A DNA stretch of 24,097 nt from Bog-159 sp049511415 (GCA_049511415.1 JBEKYC010000093.1:1-24097); one strand, 5' to 3'; positions 1 to 7,659 are shown, counted from the stretch's first letter. A program made the numbers and translations. The notes: generated by a model from the sequence alone, not told the origin.

Positions 1-129
1 GGTGTTGCAGCGACAGTCTTATGGCTTCCGAAATTTCCAAAACTATCGCTTGCGCGTTAAGGTAATGTGTTCTTGAGACTCAGGGATTCGGGGAGGCTGC
101 CCCCATCTTTGGCGTAGAGCCTAGAAAAT

Positions 130-206
130 TGGTACGCCCGAGTGGATTCGAACCACCGACCTTTTGCTCCGGAGGCAAACGCTCTATCCAGCTGAGCTAC
201 GGGCGC
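130..206 (-). tRNA. tRNA-Arg (anticodon CCG), CCA encoded
   Basis: Read on the minus strand, this 77-base stretch folds as a full cloverleaf. The 7-bp acceptor stem (200-206 with 134-140) has a G-U first pair, and there is a standard D arm. The anticodon stem TTTGC/GCAAA encloses the 7-base loop CTCCGGA, giving anticodon CCG for codon CGG (Arg). The T arm carries GTTCGAATC, and ACCA ends the gene, so CCA is encoded. The gene is the integration target of the element to its right: its 5' half (168-206) is part of the 42-bp repeat found again at 2381-2422. The present 5' flank is therefore element DNA, ending 17 bases from the recombinase remnant. Confidence 0.96.
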
Positions 207-209
207 ACA
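168..209. repeat. Attachment-site repeat (att core) inside tRNA-Arg
   Basis: This 42-bp sequence is identical to 2381-2422. It covers the tRNA from its anticodon loop through its 5' end plus three flanking bases. It lies at the left boundary of the integrated element. Confidence 0.9.
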
Positions 210-223
210 TGAAAACACAGAAC

Positions 224-593
224 TTACTGGACCGGCGCTTCCGATTTTCGCCCAAATTCGTCCAAAACTTTCAGAAGTTCCGAATCCAGCGCTTCGACAG
301 ACCGCTTGACGCTCTCCGGTATCGGCTGCGTGTAGACGTTCAAAGTGGTCAAGATGTCCTTGTGCCGAAGTTGGGTCTGGGCATCCTTCGGACTACCCTT
401 CCCCTGCATCAGTGTAGCAAAAGTTTCGACGAAGCGATTGGAACGTCAGGCTGGGGACGCCGAGACTGGCTGCAAGAGGTTTCAGATGTCGCCGCAAATA
501 GTTGTGGGAGTCCGCGGAGCCGCTAATTAAACGCTGACCTGGTTTGGGCAGAAATCTTGTAGCACCGGCATCACCACACGCTTGGACTGGCAC
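224..593 (-). pseudogene. Tyrosine recombinase (phage integrase), C-terminal remnant with frameshift
   Basis: Two minus-strand reading frames together give the C-terminal catalytic part of a tyrosine recombinase. The upstream frame (593 to 393) contains SLRRNF, the region of the second catalytic arginine. After one extra base in the A-run at 419-422, the other frame (to 224) continues with ATLMQGKGSPKDAQ, then LRHKDILTTLNVYTQ, which carries the histidine and the tyrosine nucleophile. The N-terminal DNA-binding domains and the first catalytic arginine are missing. It ends 17 bases from the tRNA, the normal place for an integrase. The single-base shift could be a sequencing error, but the missing N-terminal part makes it non-functional in any case. 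Confidence 0.85.
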
Positions 594-635
594 AAGAGCA
601 CCCGCGACGTCAGCCAGAAAGGAGACCGCGCGCAG

Positions 636-1484
636 TCACCGCCAATCTTCCCAGAGTTGCCTCAACTCCCTACCCAAGCCGTCCAGATCAGGGAAAATCA
701 CGGATTCGGTGATGCCGCACTCCCTAAGTTCTGTGCGGATGTCACGTGTTTTTTCGCCGTCGATTGTAATCACGCGAATACAGGAATCCGGCTTGCCAAC
801 TTCATCCGAAAGCCATGACGGATCTGCTCCGAACACGATAAATTGGCTACGCTGTGCAGCAACCCTTCGCGTGATGTGTGCAAAAGTGAGTGCCATCGGT
901 ATCCGTGGAAGCTCAAGACCGCGATCATCCTCCGGATCGGGCAGATAAGATAGTGATGTATCATCAACGGGCTGCTCTTCGTCTGGATGGGCAACAATAT
1001 AGTCTTTCCACTTTTGCTCGGCAATAGCAAATTCCGGTAACGCCTCCAATTTGTCAACCAGACGATAGGGTTCCAGTACGTACACCAACGAATCAGCTTT
1101 ATCGTCCTGCTTGTCCCGCAGCGCAAAATGTAATGCCATCAGAGAGCCGTCGGACCAGTCGAGGAGTCGCGTGGGCGCATCGTGGTGCTGCATCAACAGA
1201 TACGCGTCAAAGTCGTCTTCGATAACAACGTCGGCAAGTTGTGCGCTACAGCGCTGGAAGGTTTCAAACAACCGCTTTTCGATGTCCAGAAGCTCCGTCA
1301 CCGATTTCAAGCTGCGGGCTTTTGGAGGACGATACAGCGCAGGGCGAAGCCGCGTATCGCCATAATTACGCTTTTCACCACGAAACCACAGCTCCTTATA
1401 TTCGGGCATTGACCAGTCCACTCGAATCTGCGCGACTTGCTCAATGTAAGCGCCAAGTGAGCCTGCTTTCCCTTGCTGCGCCAT
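636..1484 (-). CDS. FRG domain-containing protein
   Basis: A 282-residue protein, apparently complete, from an ATG at 1484. The FRG hallmark is clear: LWFRGE at residues 32-37 (Phe-Arg-Gly at 34-36), then HHDAPTRLLDW at 100-110 and the helix SLMALHFA, and later AQRSQFIVFG near residue 212. This matches the FRG family, named for its conserved F-R-G, which is scattered among bacteria and phages and has no settled biochemical function. No signal peptide or membrane segment is seen. It lies 74 bases downstream of the PUA/EVE-like gene on the same strand inside the tRNA-Arg element, so the two are probably cotranscribed cargo. A role in anti-phage defence is an inference from location only. Confidence 0.85.
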   Translation of the reverse strand: MAQQGKAGSLGAYIEQVAQIRVDWSMPEYKELWFRGEKRNYGDTRLRPALYRPPKARSLKSVTELLDIEKRLFETFQRCSAQLADVVIEDDFDAYLLMQHHDAPTRLLDWSDGSLMALHFALRDKQDDKADSLVYVLEPYRLVDKLEALPEFAIAEQKWKDYIVAHPDEEQPVDDTSLSYLPDPEDDRGLELPRIPMALTFAHITRRVAAQRSQFIVFGADPSWLSDEVGKPDSCIRVITIDGEKTRDIRTELRECGITESVIFPDLDGLGRELRQLWEDWR

Positions 1485-1558
1485 GCCTTAATGCTACCAG
1501 ACCTCTCGGATGCCAGCGCCGTTCTGTAAGAAGGATTATGCCGATACGAACACTCCGG

Positions 1559-1978
1559 CTAAAGATTTTGCCAATCGACAGTTCGAGCCTTGATCGCCTT
1601 TGAAAACGAGCACTGCGTAATTTCGAACAGCTTATGATGATCGAGGCCGATCTGTAAGAACTGTCCAGCGTCGGGCATTTCAAACTCGTTCTCGATTGTC
1701 TGTTTGGGAATCGGTTCCGCAAGCGGCAACCATCGGTACTCGATTTCTTGATTGGTCGCGAGAAGGGCGATCCCCAATCCCGCGACCTCCTGCTCGTGTT
1801 GCAGATACCCGCCAGCGCAGTACAGCAAGATTACGTCACCGGGCTGAACGGGATTTGGGTATTTGGGATTGATATGGTACACACCAGACTCGACCAGATC
1901 TTTGGCCGGTCGACTGGGATCACTGTGCGGTGTTTGGGGATTTCCAAACACCGCAACGAAGTACTTGGGATGCGGCAA
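1559..1978 (-). CDS. Small PUA/EVE-like domain protein (tentative)
   Basis: The frame is open from 2272, but the first 98 codons are low-complexity and unlike a protein domain. A strong AGGAGG lies 9 bases before a TTG at 1978, so I place the start there, giving 139 residues. The protein begins PHPKYFVAVFGNP, and a central segment reads GDVILLYCAGGY followed by VAGLGIALLATN and a W/P-rich strand. This order (GD-hydrophobic strand, then a 'VAGIG' strand) resembles the beta-barrel of EVE/PUA-like domains, which in other systems read modified bases. I see no catalytic motif. The family call is by pattern only. It is the first gene of the presumed two-gene cargo operon, followed by the FRG gene. 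Confidence 0.6.
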   Translation of the reverse strand: MPHPKYFVAVFGNPQTPHSDPSRPAKDLVESGVYHINPKYPNPVQPGDVILLYCAGGYLQHEQEVAGLGIALLATNQEIEYRWLPLAEPIPKQTIENEFEMPDAGQFLQIGLDHHKLFEITQCSFSKAIKARTVDWQNL

Positions 1979-2380
1979 TGTTCGAGACCTCCTGACCTCA
2001 AAGTGTAAACCGATTTCCAGCGCATCGCCTTGGCTACGAGGCAGGACTGGAAAACCCGGCACGGACCCGACAAAAATGGTCGCACGGGAACGCTGTGCGC
2101 CATGTGGTGGCGATTGAGGAGCATTTAGGGCGCTGGACCGGACGCGCGCAATGCTCAAGGCGGGCGCTGTGTGCGCCGCAGTCGGCAGGAGATGGAGAGG
2201 CCCAGCAGATGGGCTTCGAGCAAATCGCGGGCTTCCTGTGCGCTCGGAAACGGGGCTTTCGCTGAGTGGCACGCACCCTCGCCCAAAATCTCGCCCGATT
2301 AGCGCCGAATACGCCGAAAAACGACGTGCAGACCGCTTCAGCCACCAAAAAGAATCATTGCGTTAGGGGTCACTGCATAA
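1979..2380. other. Non-coding right part of the tRNA element
   Basis: About 400 bases between the TTG start of the PUA/EVE-like gene and the right attachment repeat. Open frames run through it on both strands, but none reads like a protein. It presumably holds the promoter of the cargo operon; apart from the AGGAGG at 1987-1992 I see no clear signal. Confidence 0.5.
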
Positions 2381-2422
2381 TCCGGAGGCAAACGCTCTAT
2401 CCAGCTGAGCTACGGGCGCACA
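2381..2422 (-). pseudogene. Orphan 5' half of tRNA-Arg (right attachment repeat)
   Basis: A perfect 42-bp copy of 168-209. It encodes the acceptor 5' strand, D arm and half the anticodon arm of tRNA-Arg on the minus strand and then diverges, so no tRNA can form. In the simplest model this is the original 5' half of the chromosomal tRNA gene, cut off from its 3' half when the element inserted at the anticodon loop. Confidence 0.9.
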
Positions 2423-2439
2423 CTGAGGTCAACAGTGCC

Positions 2440-2445
2440 ATTGTA
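2440..2445 (-). promoter_or_regulatory. Possible displaced tRNA-Arg promoter (-10 TACAAT)
   Basis: On the minus strand TACAAT lies 20 bases upstream of the 5' end of the orphan tRNA half (2419), the right distance for a tRNA gene with a short 5' leader. No convincing -35 box is visible. If real, it is the original promoter, left behind by the integration. Confidence 0.3.
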
Positions 2446-2647
2446 CCTCCGAACCCGCCACCCGCGCCGCATCTGCCGCTTTCCTCGCGCAAAGCGCATT
2501 TCCCGCTCTCGTTACGGGCCCCCAACTAGAACCACTGGAACTGCCCTCCCCATGAATTAACCAGCCGCTCCCGCCCAAACGTGATAGAGTTGTCCCCCAG
2601 AGAGGGGCATTCCTGAAATCGCCGCTCATCTACTGGAGGCACATACC

Positions 2648-3361
2648 GTGGCCAAGTTCGATCCCAGACGCTCTTTCCTGGTTCTCTTCGCAATCGCGGC
2701 CTCAGCTTCCCTGGCGCTGGCGCAGGCGCCCGTGATCTCCCAGGTCAGCAAGATCACGACTCAGCAATTCCAGACCATTACCATCCAGGGCCAAGGCTTC
2801 GGCACCCACAAAGCGTACACGGGCGACACCCCGTACATCAGCTTGCTGGACCAGACTGCCAGCCCGCAATGGCAGGCCGGATACTCCCCGTATAATGACA
2901 CCGTCACCCTCATCGTGCACGAATGGGAAGACACGAAGATCGTGCTGGGAGGGTTTTCCGGGGCTTGGGGTACATACAACTATACCCTCGCCATCGGCGA
3001 CACCGAACAGATTGAAGTGTGGAATCCCCAAACCGGCAGTGGGCCGGCAACAGTCTACACCACCATTGTCGCGGAACCGACCACGACCACTCTGACGTCT
3101 TCACCGAATCCGTCCACCGATGGTGAGGCCGTCACGTTCACCGCCGTCGTCAGCTCCAAGGCCGGCTCGCCGCCGGATGGAGAAACCGTCTCGTTCATGG
3201 AGGGCAAAACGGTCCTGGCAACCGAAGCGCTGAGCGCCGGCTCGGCCGTCTTTATTACATCGAAGCTCAAAGTCGGCACCACATCCATAACCGCGGCGTA
3301 CGGCGGTGACTCCAACTTCGGCAGCAGCAAGTCGGCACCCGATAAGCAGGTGGTGAACTAA
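2648..3361 (+). CDS. Secreted Ig-like domain protein
   Basis: A 237-residue protein starting at a GTG, 8 bases after GGAGG at 2635-2639. Residues 1-26 form a signal peptide (Arg-Arg at 7-8, hydrophobic core, ALAQA cleavage region). The next part (APVISQVSKIT, TITIQGQGFG) resembles an IPT/TIG-type immunoglobulin-like strand pattern. The C-terminal 95 residues begin TTTTLTSSPNPS and contain GEAVTFTAVV, GETVSFMEGKTVL and ITAAYGGDSNFGSS, the signature of bacterial Ig-like repeats (Big_3 type) common in large acidobacterial surface proteins. Only one such repeat is present, so this is a short secreted or cell-surface protein, perhaps for adhesion. The ligand is unknown. Confidence 0.75.
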   Translation: MAKFDPRRSFLVLFAIAASASLALAQAPVISQVSKITTQQFQTITIQGQGFGTHKAYTGDTPYISLLDQTASPQWQAGYSPYNDTVTLIVHEWEDTKIVLGGFSGAWGTYNYTLAIGDTEQIEVWNPQTGSGPATVYTTIVAEPTTTTLTSSPNPSTDGEAVTFTAVVSSKAGSPPDGETVSFMEGKTVLATEALSAGSAVFITSKLKVGTTSITAAYGGDSNFGSSKSAPDKQVVN

Positions 3362-3378
3362 AGCCGCGTACGCGGATC

Positions 3379-3384
3379 TATAAT
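3379..3384 (+). promoter_or_regulatory. -10 box TATAAT for the Gfo/Idh gene
   Basis: A perfect TATAAT overlaps the first in-frame ATG (3383). This makes that ATG an unlikely start and fits initiation at the GTG at 3419, about 28 bases after the expected transcription start. No good -35 is seen. Confidence 0.45.
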
Positions 3385-3418
3385 GTTCCTCGTGGCCCCC
3401 GCCACCCAGGAGCTTGCC

Positions 3419-4969
3419 GTGTCCGAAAATCCCCTCGTCTCCCGCCGCGCCTTCGCCGGCGCCGCCGCTGCCGCGGCTTTTTCCATCGTTCCCCGTCACG
3501 TCCTCGGCGCGCCCTTCATCCCACCCAGCGACCGCGTCACCCTCGCCACCGTCGGCCTCGGACGCCAGGGCCAGGCCATCACCATGGAACTGCTCGCCCG
3601 TCCCGACGTCCAGGTGATCGCGGTCTGCGACTGCAACCGCTACAGCCGCGACTATGTCGAGTACGGCTCCAATGACCTGCTGAAGTCCGCGCGCCGCCTG
3701 CTCGGGCCCGGTTACGAATATTGGGGCGAGGATCTTGCCTCGCCCGGCGAGGTGGACCTCGCCCCTCACTTCCGCACCAGCCTCGGCATGGGCGGACGCG
3801 AACCTGCCCGCCGCCTCGTCGAAGCCTACTATGGCGCCCGCAAAGGCTCCGCCTCCAGCGCCTATAAAGGTTGCACGCCCTACATCGACTATCGCGATCT
3901 GCTCGAAAAAGAAAAAGACCTCGACGCCGTCTACGTCGCCACGCCCGATCATTGGCACGCCCCCATCTCCCTCGCCGCCATGAAGCGCCACAAGCACGTG
4001 CTTTGTCAAAAGCCCATGACCCACACCATCGGCGATGCCCGCCGCATGGCCCAGATGGCCCGCGAAATGAAAGTGGCTACTTCCCTGCCCGTCAACAATC
4101 CGTCCAGCGAGCCCACCAAACTCATCTCCGCATGGCTGGCCGATGGCGCCATCGGCAATGTGCGCGAGCTGCATAATTGGTCCAGCCGTCCCTTCTGGCC
4201 GCAGGGTATCGAACGCCCCAAGGAAGTGCAGCCCGTTCCCGAGGGCCTCGACTGGAATCTCTGGCTCGGCCCCGCCCCCGAGCGTCCTTTCAATCACGTG
4301 TACCTGCCCTTTTCATGGCGCGGCTGGTACGATTTCGGCTGCGGCTCCTTCGGCGACATGGGTTGCTACAGCTTCGCCGGCGTCTTCAAAATTCTCAGCC
4401 TGACGCCGCCCGTGGCCGTCGAAGCCTGCTCCAGCGAATCCTTCGATGAGAGCTATCCCAAGGCTTCCATCGTGCACCTGGATTTCCCTGCCGTCGCCGA
4501 TCGGCCCGCCGTGCGCATGTCCTGGTACGACGGCGGACTCCGGCCCAAGCGCCCCGCCGGCCTGCGCGACGACGATCAGCACTACTTCGAAGCGGGCGAG
4601 GACAATGAAGGCGTCATGTATGTCGGTGACAAAGGATTCATCCTCGCCGGGTTCAACGGCAACAATCCGCGTGTCTATCCCGAGTCACCCAAGTATCAGC
4701 CGCCCGCGCGCCAGCCCCGCGGCCAGAATCCGCCGCGAGACGTGGCCATCGATCAGTGGGTCGCCGCCTGCAAAGGTGGAGCGCCCGCCCCGCTGGCGAA
4801 TTTCGAAATCCAGAATCCGGTCACCGAGGCGTTCCTGCTGGGCTGCATCGCGCAGCGGTTCCCCGGCGAGCGTCTGGAGTGGGACACCGCCAATATGAAG
4901 ATCACCAGTTCCCAGAAGCTGAACGCCTATGTGGACCCGCCGCCCGCGCGCGCCGGCTTCGAAGGCTGA
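3419..4969 (+). CDS. Tat-exported Gfo/Idh/MocA family oxidoreductase
   Basis: I choose the GTG at 3419, which has AGGAG 6 bases upstream; the upstream ATG at 3383 overlaps a TATAAT. The product is 516 residues. The N-terminus has a twin-arginine signal (SRRAF at 8-12, alanine-rich core, ending near VLGA), so it is probably exported folded with its cofactor. A Rossmann NAD(P) motif, VGLGRQGQ, follows at 45-52. DAVYVATPDHWHAP and then CQKPMTH match the family's catalytic loop, though the usual Glu of the EKP motif is Gln here. The C-terminal half contains RGWYDFGCGSFGDMGCYSF. Family members oxidise or rearrange sugars and polyols; the substrate is unknown. Its stop codon abuts that of the convergent dehydrogenase. 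Confidence 0.9.
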   Translation: MSENPLVSRRAFAGAAAAAAFSIVPRHVLGAPFIPPSDRVTLATVGLGRQGQAITMELLARPDVQVIAVCDCNRYSRDYVEYGSNDLLKSARRLLGPGYEYWGEDLASPGEVDLAPHFRTSLGMGGREPARRLVEAYYGARKGSASSAYKGCTPYIDYRDLLEKEKDLDAVYVATPDHWHAPISLAAMKRHKHVLCQKPMTHTIGDARRMAQMAREMKVATSLPVNNPSSEPTKLISAWLADGAIGNVRELHNWSSRPFWPQGIERPKEVQPVPEGLDWNLWLGPAPERPFNHVYLPFSWRGWYDFGCGSFGDMGCYSFAGVFKILSLTPPVAVEACSSESFDESYPKASIVHLDFPAVADRPAVRMSWYDGGLRPKRPAGLRDDDQHYFEAGEDNEGVMYVGDKGFILAGFNGNNPRVYPESPKYQPPARQPRGQNPPRDVAIDQWVAACKGGAPAPLANFEIQNPVTEAFLLGCIAQRFPGERLEWDTANMKITSSQKLNAYVDPPPARAGFEG

Positions 4970-5737
4970 TCAACTGTTCAGACCCTTGGTGATTTTGGCC
5001 AGCATGCTGCGCGGCGCCATCCGTGTCGAGAGTACCGTCAATCGGTTGCTCAGTCCCGCGACCACCACTCGCTTGCCGCGCTGCAACGCTTCGTAGCCTA
5101 CCCGCGCCACCGCCGCCGCATCCATCACGGCGCCGCTGCGGAATAAGCGCGAATTCGCGTTGCCCGCCGTGGCCGCGAAACTAGTGGCCGTGGGGCCAGG
5201 TATCAGTGCCGTGGCCGTAACGCCTGTGCCTTGTAACTCTTCCGCCAGCGCTTCCGTAAACGAAAGCACAAACGCTTTCGAGGCGTAATAGACCGCCATG
5301 AACGGTCCGGGCACATACGCCGCCGTGGAAGCCACGTTCAGAATCTTGCCGCTCCGCCGCGCCAGCATGCCCGGCAAGAACAGCCGCGTCAGATGCGCCA
5401 GCGCCGTAATATTCACCTGGATCATGCGCGCTTCGGTTTCCCAGTCGATCGTCGCATACGCGCCCTGCGCGCCAAATCCGGCGTTGTTCATTAGCACATC
5501 GATCGTCAGCCCTTGCGCTGTCACTGCCTCGAAAATGTGCTGTGGCGCGGTCGGATCGGTAAGGTCCGCCGCCAGTGGGTACGCCCGCACGTCATGCTTC
5601 CCCGCCAATTCCACGCACAGCGATTCCAGCTTCGCCTCGCCGCGCGCCACCAGCACCAGATCCTGCTTGTCCGCTGCGGCCAGTCGCGCCAGTTGTTCCC
5701 CAATGCCGCCCGAAGCGCCCGTGATGAGTACCGTCAT
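4970..5737 (-). CDS. Short-chain dehydrogenase/reductase (SDR)
   Basis: A 255-residue classical SDR. I start it at the ATG at 5737 because GGGAG lies just upstream; a TTG six codons earlier is possible. TGASGGIG near the N-terminus binds NAD(P), NNAG is the structural motif, and the catalytic Ser (VAST), Tyr and Lys (YYASK) are all in place. This corresponds to the DltE-like cytoplasmic oxidoreductases acting on carbonyl/alcohol groups; substrate unknown. Its stop codon is back to back with that of the Gfo/Idh gene, and it diverges from the propeller gene across a 72-base region. Confidence 0.92.
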   Translation of the reverse strand: MTVLITGASGGIGEQLARLAAADKQDLVLVARGEAKLESLCVELAGKHDVRAYPLAADLTDPTAPQHIFEAVTAQGLTIDVLMNNAGFGAQGAYATIDWETEARMIQVNITALAHLTRLFLPGMLARRSGKILNVASTAAYVPGPFMAVYYASKAFVLSFTEALAEELQGTGVTATALIPGPTATSFAATAGNANSRLFRSGAVMDAAAVARVGYEALQRGKRVVVAGLSNRLTVLSTRMAPRSMLAKITKGLNS

Positions 5738-5754
5738 CGAGCGGCTCCCGTCCA

Positions 5755-5806
5755 AAACCTGTTATTCATATATAAGTAGCTTACTGCAATAACTGAAAGC
5801 AGGTTT
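5755..5806. promoter_or_regulatory. Divergent promoter region with an inverted repeat
   Basis: Between the divergent SDR and propeller genes, AAACCTG (5755-5761) and CAGGTTT (5800-5806) form widely spaced inverted arms around an AT-rich core with TATATAAG-like sequence. This could be a shared operator, but 7-bp arms also arise by chance. Confidence 0.25.
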
Positions 5807-5809
5807 CCG

Positions 5810-7642
5810 ATGCCGCGTCTTGTTTCTGTGTTACTGGCGGTATTAGGTTGCGGACTCTTTTCCCTCCCGCTCCTGCCGCAGATCTCGATTCCCATCGCCC
5901 CCGCCCCGGCCATAGGCATGCCCGCCATCGATCATGATGGCAACATCATCTTACTTGGCTCCGCCTTCTATCCGGATGGAAACTCCGCAGCCTCCACCGA
6001 CCTCTGGCTCTGGAGCACCAGTGGCCAGACGGCGGGCCTAACCAATCTCACCAGCCTCGGCAGCGCCGCCAGCATCACCGCCATCACATCATATGCGCTT
6101 TCCGCGGATGGCTCCGAAGTCGCCTACATTCTTTCCGGATCAGGCGGGATCACCGGCCAGATCCATACCATCTCCGTAGCCTCCGGCGCCGATAGCTTGC
6201 TCACCACCAATACCGAGGGCTGCCCACAGCCGCTGGTGATCTGCGCCGGTTGTTACTTCCCCTGCGTGCACGACGTGCATCTGGCCGCCGACGGCCGCGT
6301 TCTGTATCTCGTCTCGGGCAGTCCGCTCTTCAATCTCGTGGACCCCAGCGGCAATGTGACCTCGTTGCCCGTCTACACCGGCTCCGTGGCCCTCGGGCCG
6401 CGGCGCGTCATCAGCGACACTGGTGTGCTGGTGTTCGTCAGTTCCCAAACCTCCAGCCAGAATCAGACGGGCGCCAACGATATCTACACCATCAATCTGG
6501 ATGGTACCGGTCTCCGCAATGTTACACAGTTTTCCAACGTCAACGATTTTGCGCAACAAGCCGTCATCAGCGCCGATGGCCAGACCATCGCCTTCGAAAG
6601 CAACTACGGCATCGAGAACCAGGCCGCCACCCAGGTCTTCGTAATAAACGGCAACGGCTCCGGACTGCACCAGCTCACCTCGGGCAATACCGCTTCCAAT
6701 GCCAGCCTGTCCGGCGACGGATCCCTGGTGGCATTCGTGCAATCCGGGCAGGTGCAAGTCGCGCCGTCGAGCGGCAGCGCGGGCGCCACCAGCCTCACCA
6801 GCTTTCAGTACTCCAACGCGCAGGATGCCGTCATGGGCGACGATCAGACCGAGGTCGCTTTCGCCATCGGTCCCGGCGGCTCCATCGGTGCTATCTATAG
6901 GGCTCCGGCGAGCGGTGGAAACAGCTCGTCCGTCTATGCGCCCACGGCACTGAACGGCGGCATCACCGATGTCACGGGCTTCGATCAGCCGTCGCCGGGT
7001 TCCCTGGTCAGCATTTACGGCTTGAACTTCTCGGTCGACCAGCTTCTGGTCGCCAACACATTTCCGCTGCCTCCCGCGCTCGGCGGCATTTCCATTCTGC
7101 TGAACGGACAGCCCATCCCCATCGAGGCCGTTTCGCCATGGCAGGTGAACGCCCAGCTACCGCAAACCGCGCCTACCGGCAATGTCACCCTGCAGGTGGC
7201 CTATAACGGTTTCCAGTTGAACAGCGTGACCGCGCAGATCCTCGCCTCCGCTCCCGCCGCTTTCGCGTCCCCGGTTTCCAATGCGCAGAACGGCGGATAC
7301 TGGCAGGTAGCCGCTTTTCACGCCGGCACCACTGTGCTTGCCGATGCCAACCACCCCGCCGCTCCCGGCGAGACGCTCGAGACTTACGGCTGCGGCCTCG
7401 GCGTCACCACTCCCCAAGTCGCCGCGGGCCAGCCGTCCCCGTCCGGGCCCCCCGCTTCCGCAGTCGTAACCCCGACTGTTGAGATCGGCCTCCAGCCCGC
7501 CCAAGTCACCTTCGCGGGACTCGTACCCGGCCTCGCCGGCATCTATCAAGTCAACGTGGTGGTGCCGCAGGGATTGTCTGCCGGCATGCAGACCTTCAGT
7601 TGGACCGCGGAGAATAGCGGCGCCGCCATCTTCGTGCAGTAG
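5810..7642 (+). CDS. Secreted beta-propeller protein with TIGR03437-type C-terminal domain
   Basis: A 610-residue protein from an ATG at 5810. Residues 1-20 are a signal peptide (LVSVLLAVLGCGLFSLPLL). Residues of about 30-370 contain TolB/WD40-like propeller blades, seen as recurring pieces such as LSADGSEVAYIL, ISADGQTIAFES and LSGDGSLVAFVQ, each followed by a D/N-rich turn. The last 230 residues (from GGITDVTGFDQPSPGSLVSIYG through VSPWQVNAQLP to GIYQVNVVVPQGL) match the C-terminal domain described in Solibacter proteins. That domain is largely restricted to Acidobacteriota and is thought to act in surface display or secretion, though its role is not established. This is the strongest taxonomic marker in the window. 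The next gene follows after 17 bases. Confidence 0.88.
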   Translation: MPRLVSVLLAVLGCGLFSLPLLPQISIPIAPAPAIGMPAIDHDGNIILLGSAFYPDGNSAASTDLWLWSTSGQTAGLTNLTSLGSAASITAITSYALSADGSEVAYILSGSGGITGQIHTISVASGADSLLTTNTEGCPQPLVICAGCYFPCVHDVHLAADGRVLYLVSGSPLFNLVDPSGNVTSLPVYTGSVALGPRRVISDTGVLVFVSSQTSSQNQTGANDIYTINLDGTGLRNVTQFSNVNDFAQQAVISADGQTIAFESNYGIENQAATQVFVINGNGSGLHQLTSGNTASNASLSGDGSLVAFVQSGQVQVAPSSGSAGATSLTSFQYSNAQDAVMGDDQTEVAFAIGPGGSIGAIYRAPASGGNSSSVYAPTALNGGITDVTGFDQPSPGSLVSIYGLNFSVDQLLVANTFPLPPALGGISILLNGQPIPIEAVSPWQVNAQLPQTAPTGNVTLQVAYNGFQLNSVTAQILASAPAAFASPVSNAQNGGYWQVAAFHAGTTVLADANHPAAPGETLETYGCGLGVTTPQVAAGQPSPSGPPASAVVTPTVEIGLQPAQVTFAGLVPGLAGIYQVNVVVPQGLSAGMQTFSWTAENSGAAIFVQ

Positions 7643-7659
7643 GCGGCTACACTGTATAA

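Larger units (their letters stand above)
168..2422. mobile_element. Degenerate integrative element in tRNA-Arg
   Basis: Two perfect 42-bp direct repeats (168-209 and 2381-2422) bracket about 2.2 kb of DNA. One repeat forms the 5' half of an intact tRNA-Arg; the other is an orphan 5' half. Next to the tRNA lies a tyrosine recombinase remnant, the usual position of an integrase. Cargo is an FRG-domain gene and a PUA/EVE-like gene, both on the minus strand. tRNA target, flanking repeats and adjacent integrase together are the classic signature of a site-specific integrative element. No replication, mobilisation or structural genes are seen, and the integrase is broken, so it is probably immobile and internally deleted. 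Confidence 0.85.

Noticed and set aside
90..103. GGGG/CCCC hairpin downstream of tRNA-Arg as a terminator
   Set aside because: A four-base stem with no U-run in the direction of tRNA transcription.
2595..2607. CCCC/GGGG hairpin before the Ig-like gene
   Set aside because: Only a 4-bp stem without a following U-run; not enough to call a terminator or leader structure.
3383..3418. ATG at 3383 as the start of the Gfo/Idh gene
   Set aside because: It overlaps a TATAAT and has no ribosome binding site; the GTG at 3419 has AGGAG and places the Tat signal at the N-terminus.
3101..4297. A 398-codon minus-strand open frame antisense to the Gfo/Idh gene
   Set aside because: It is a shadow of high-GC codon usage in a clear oxidoreductase gene; its translation is Gly/Ala-rich with no motif.
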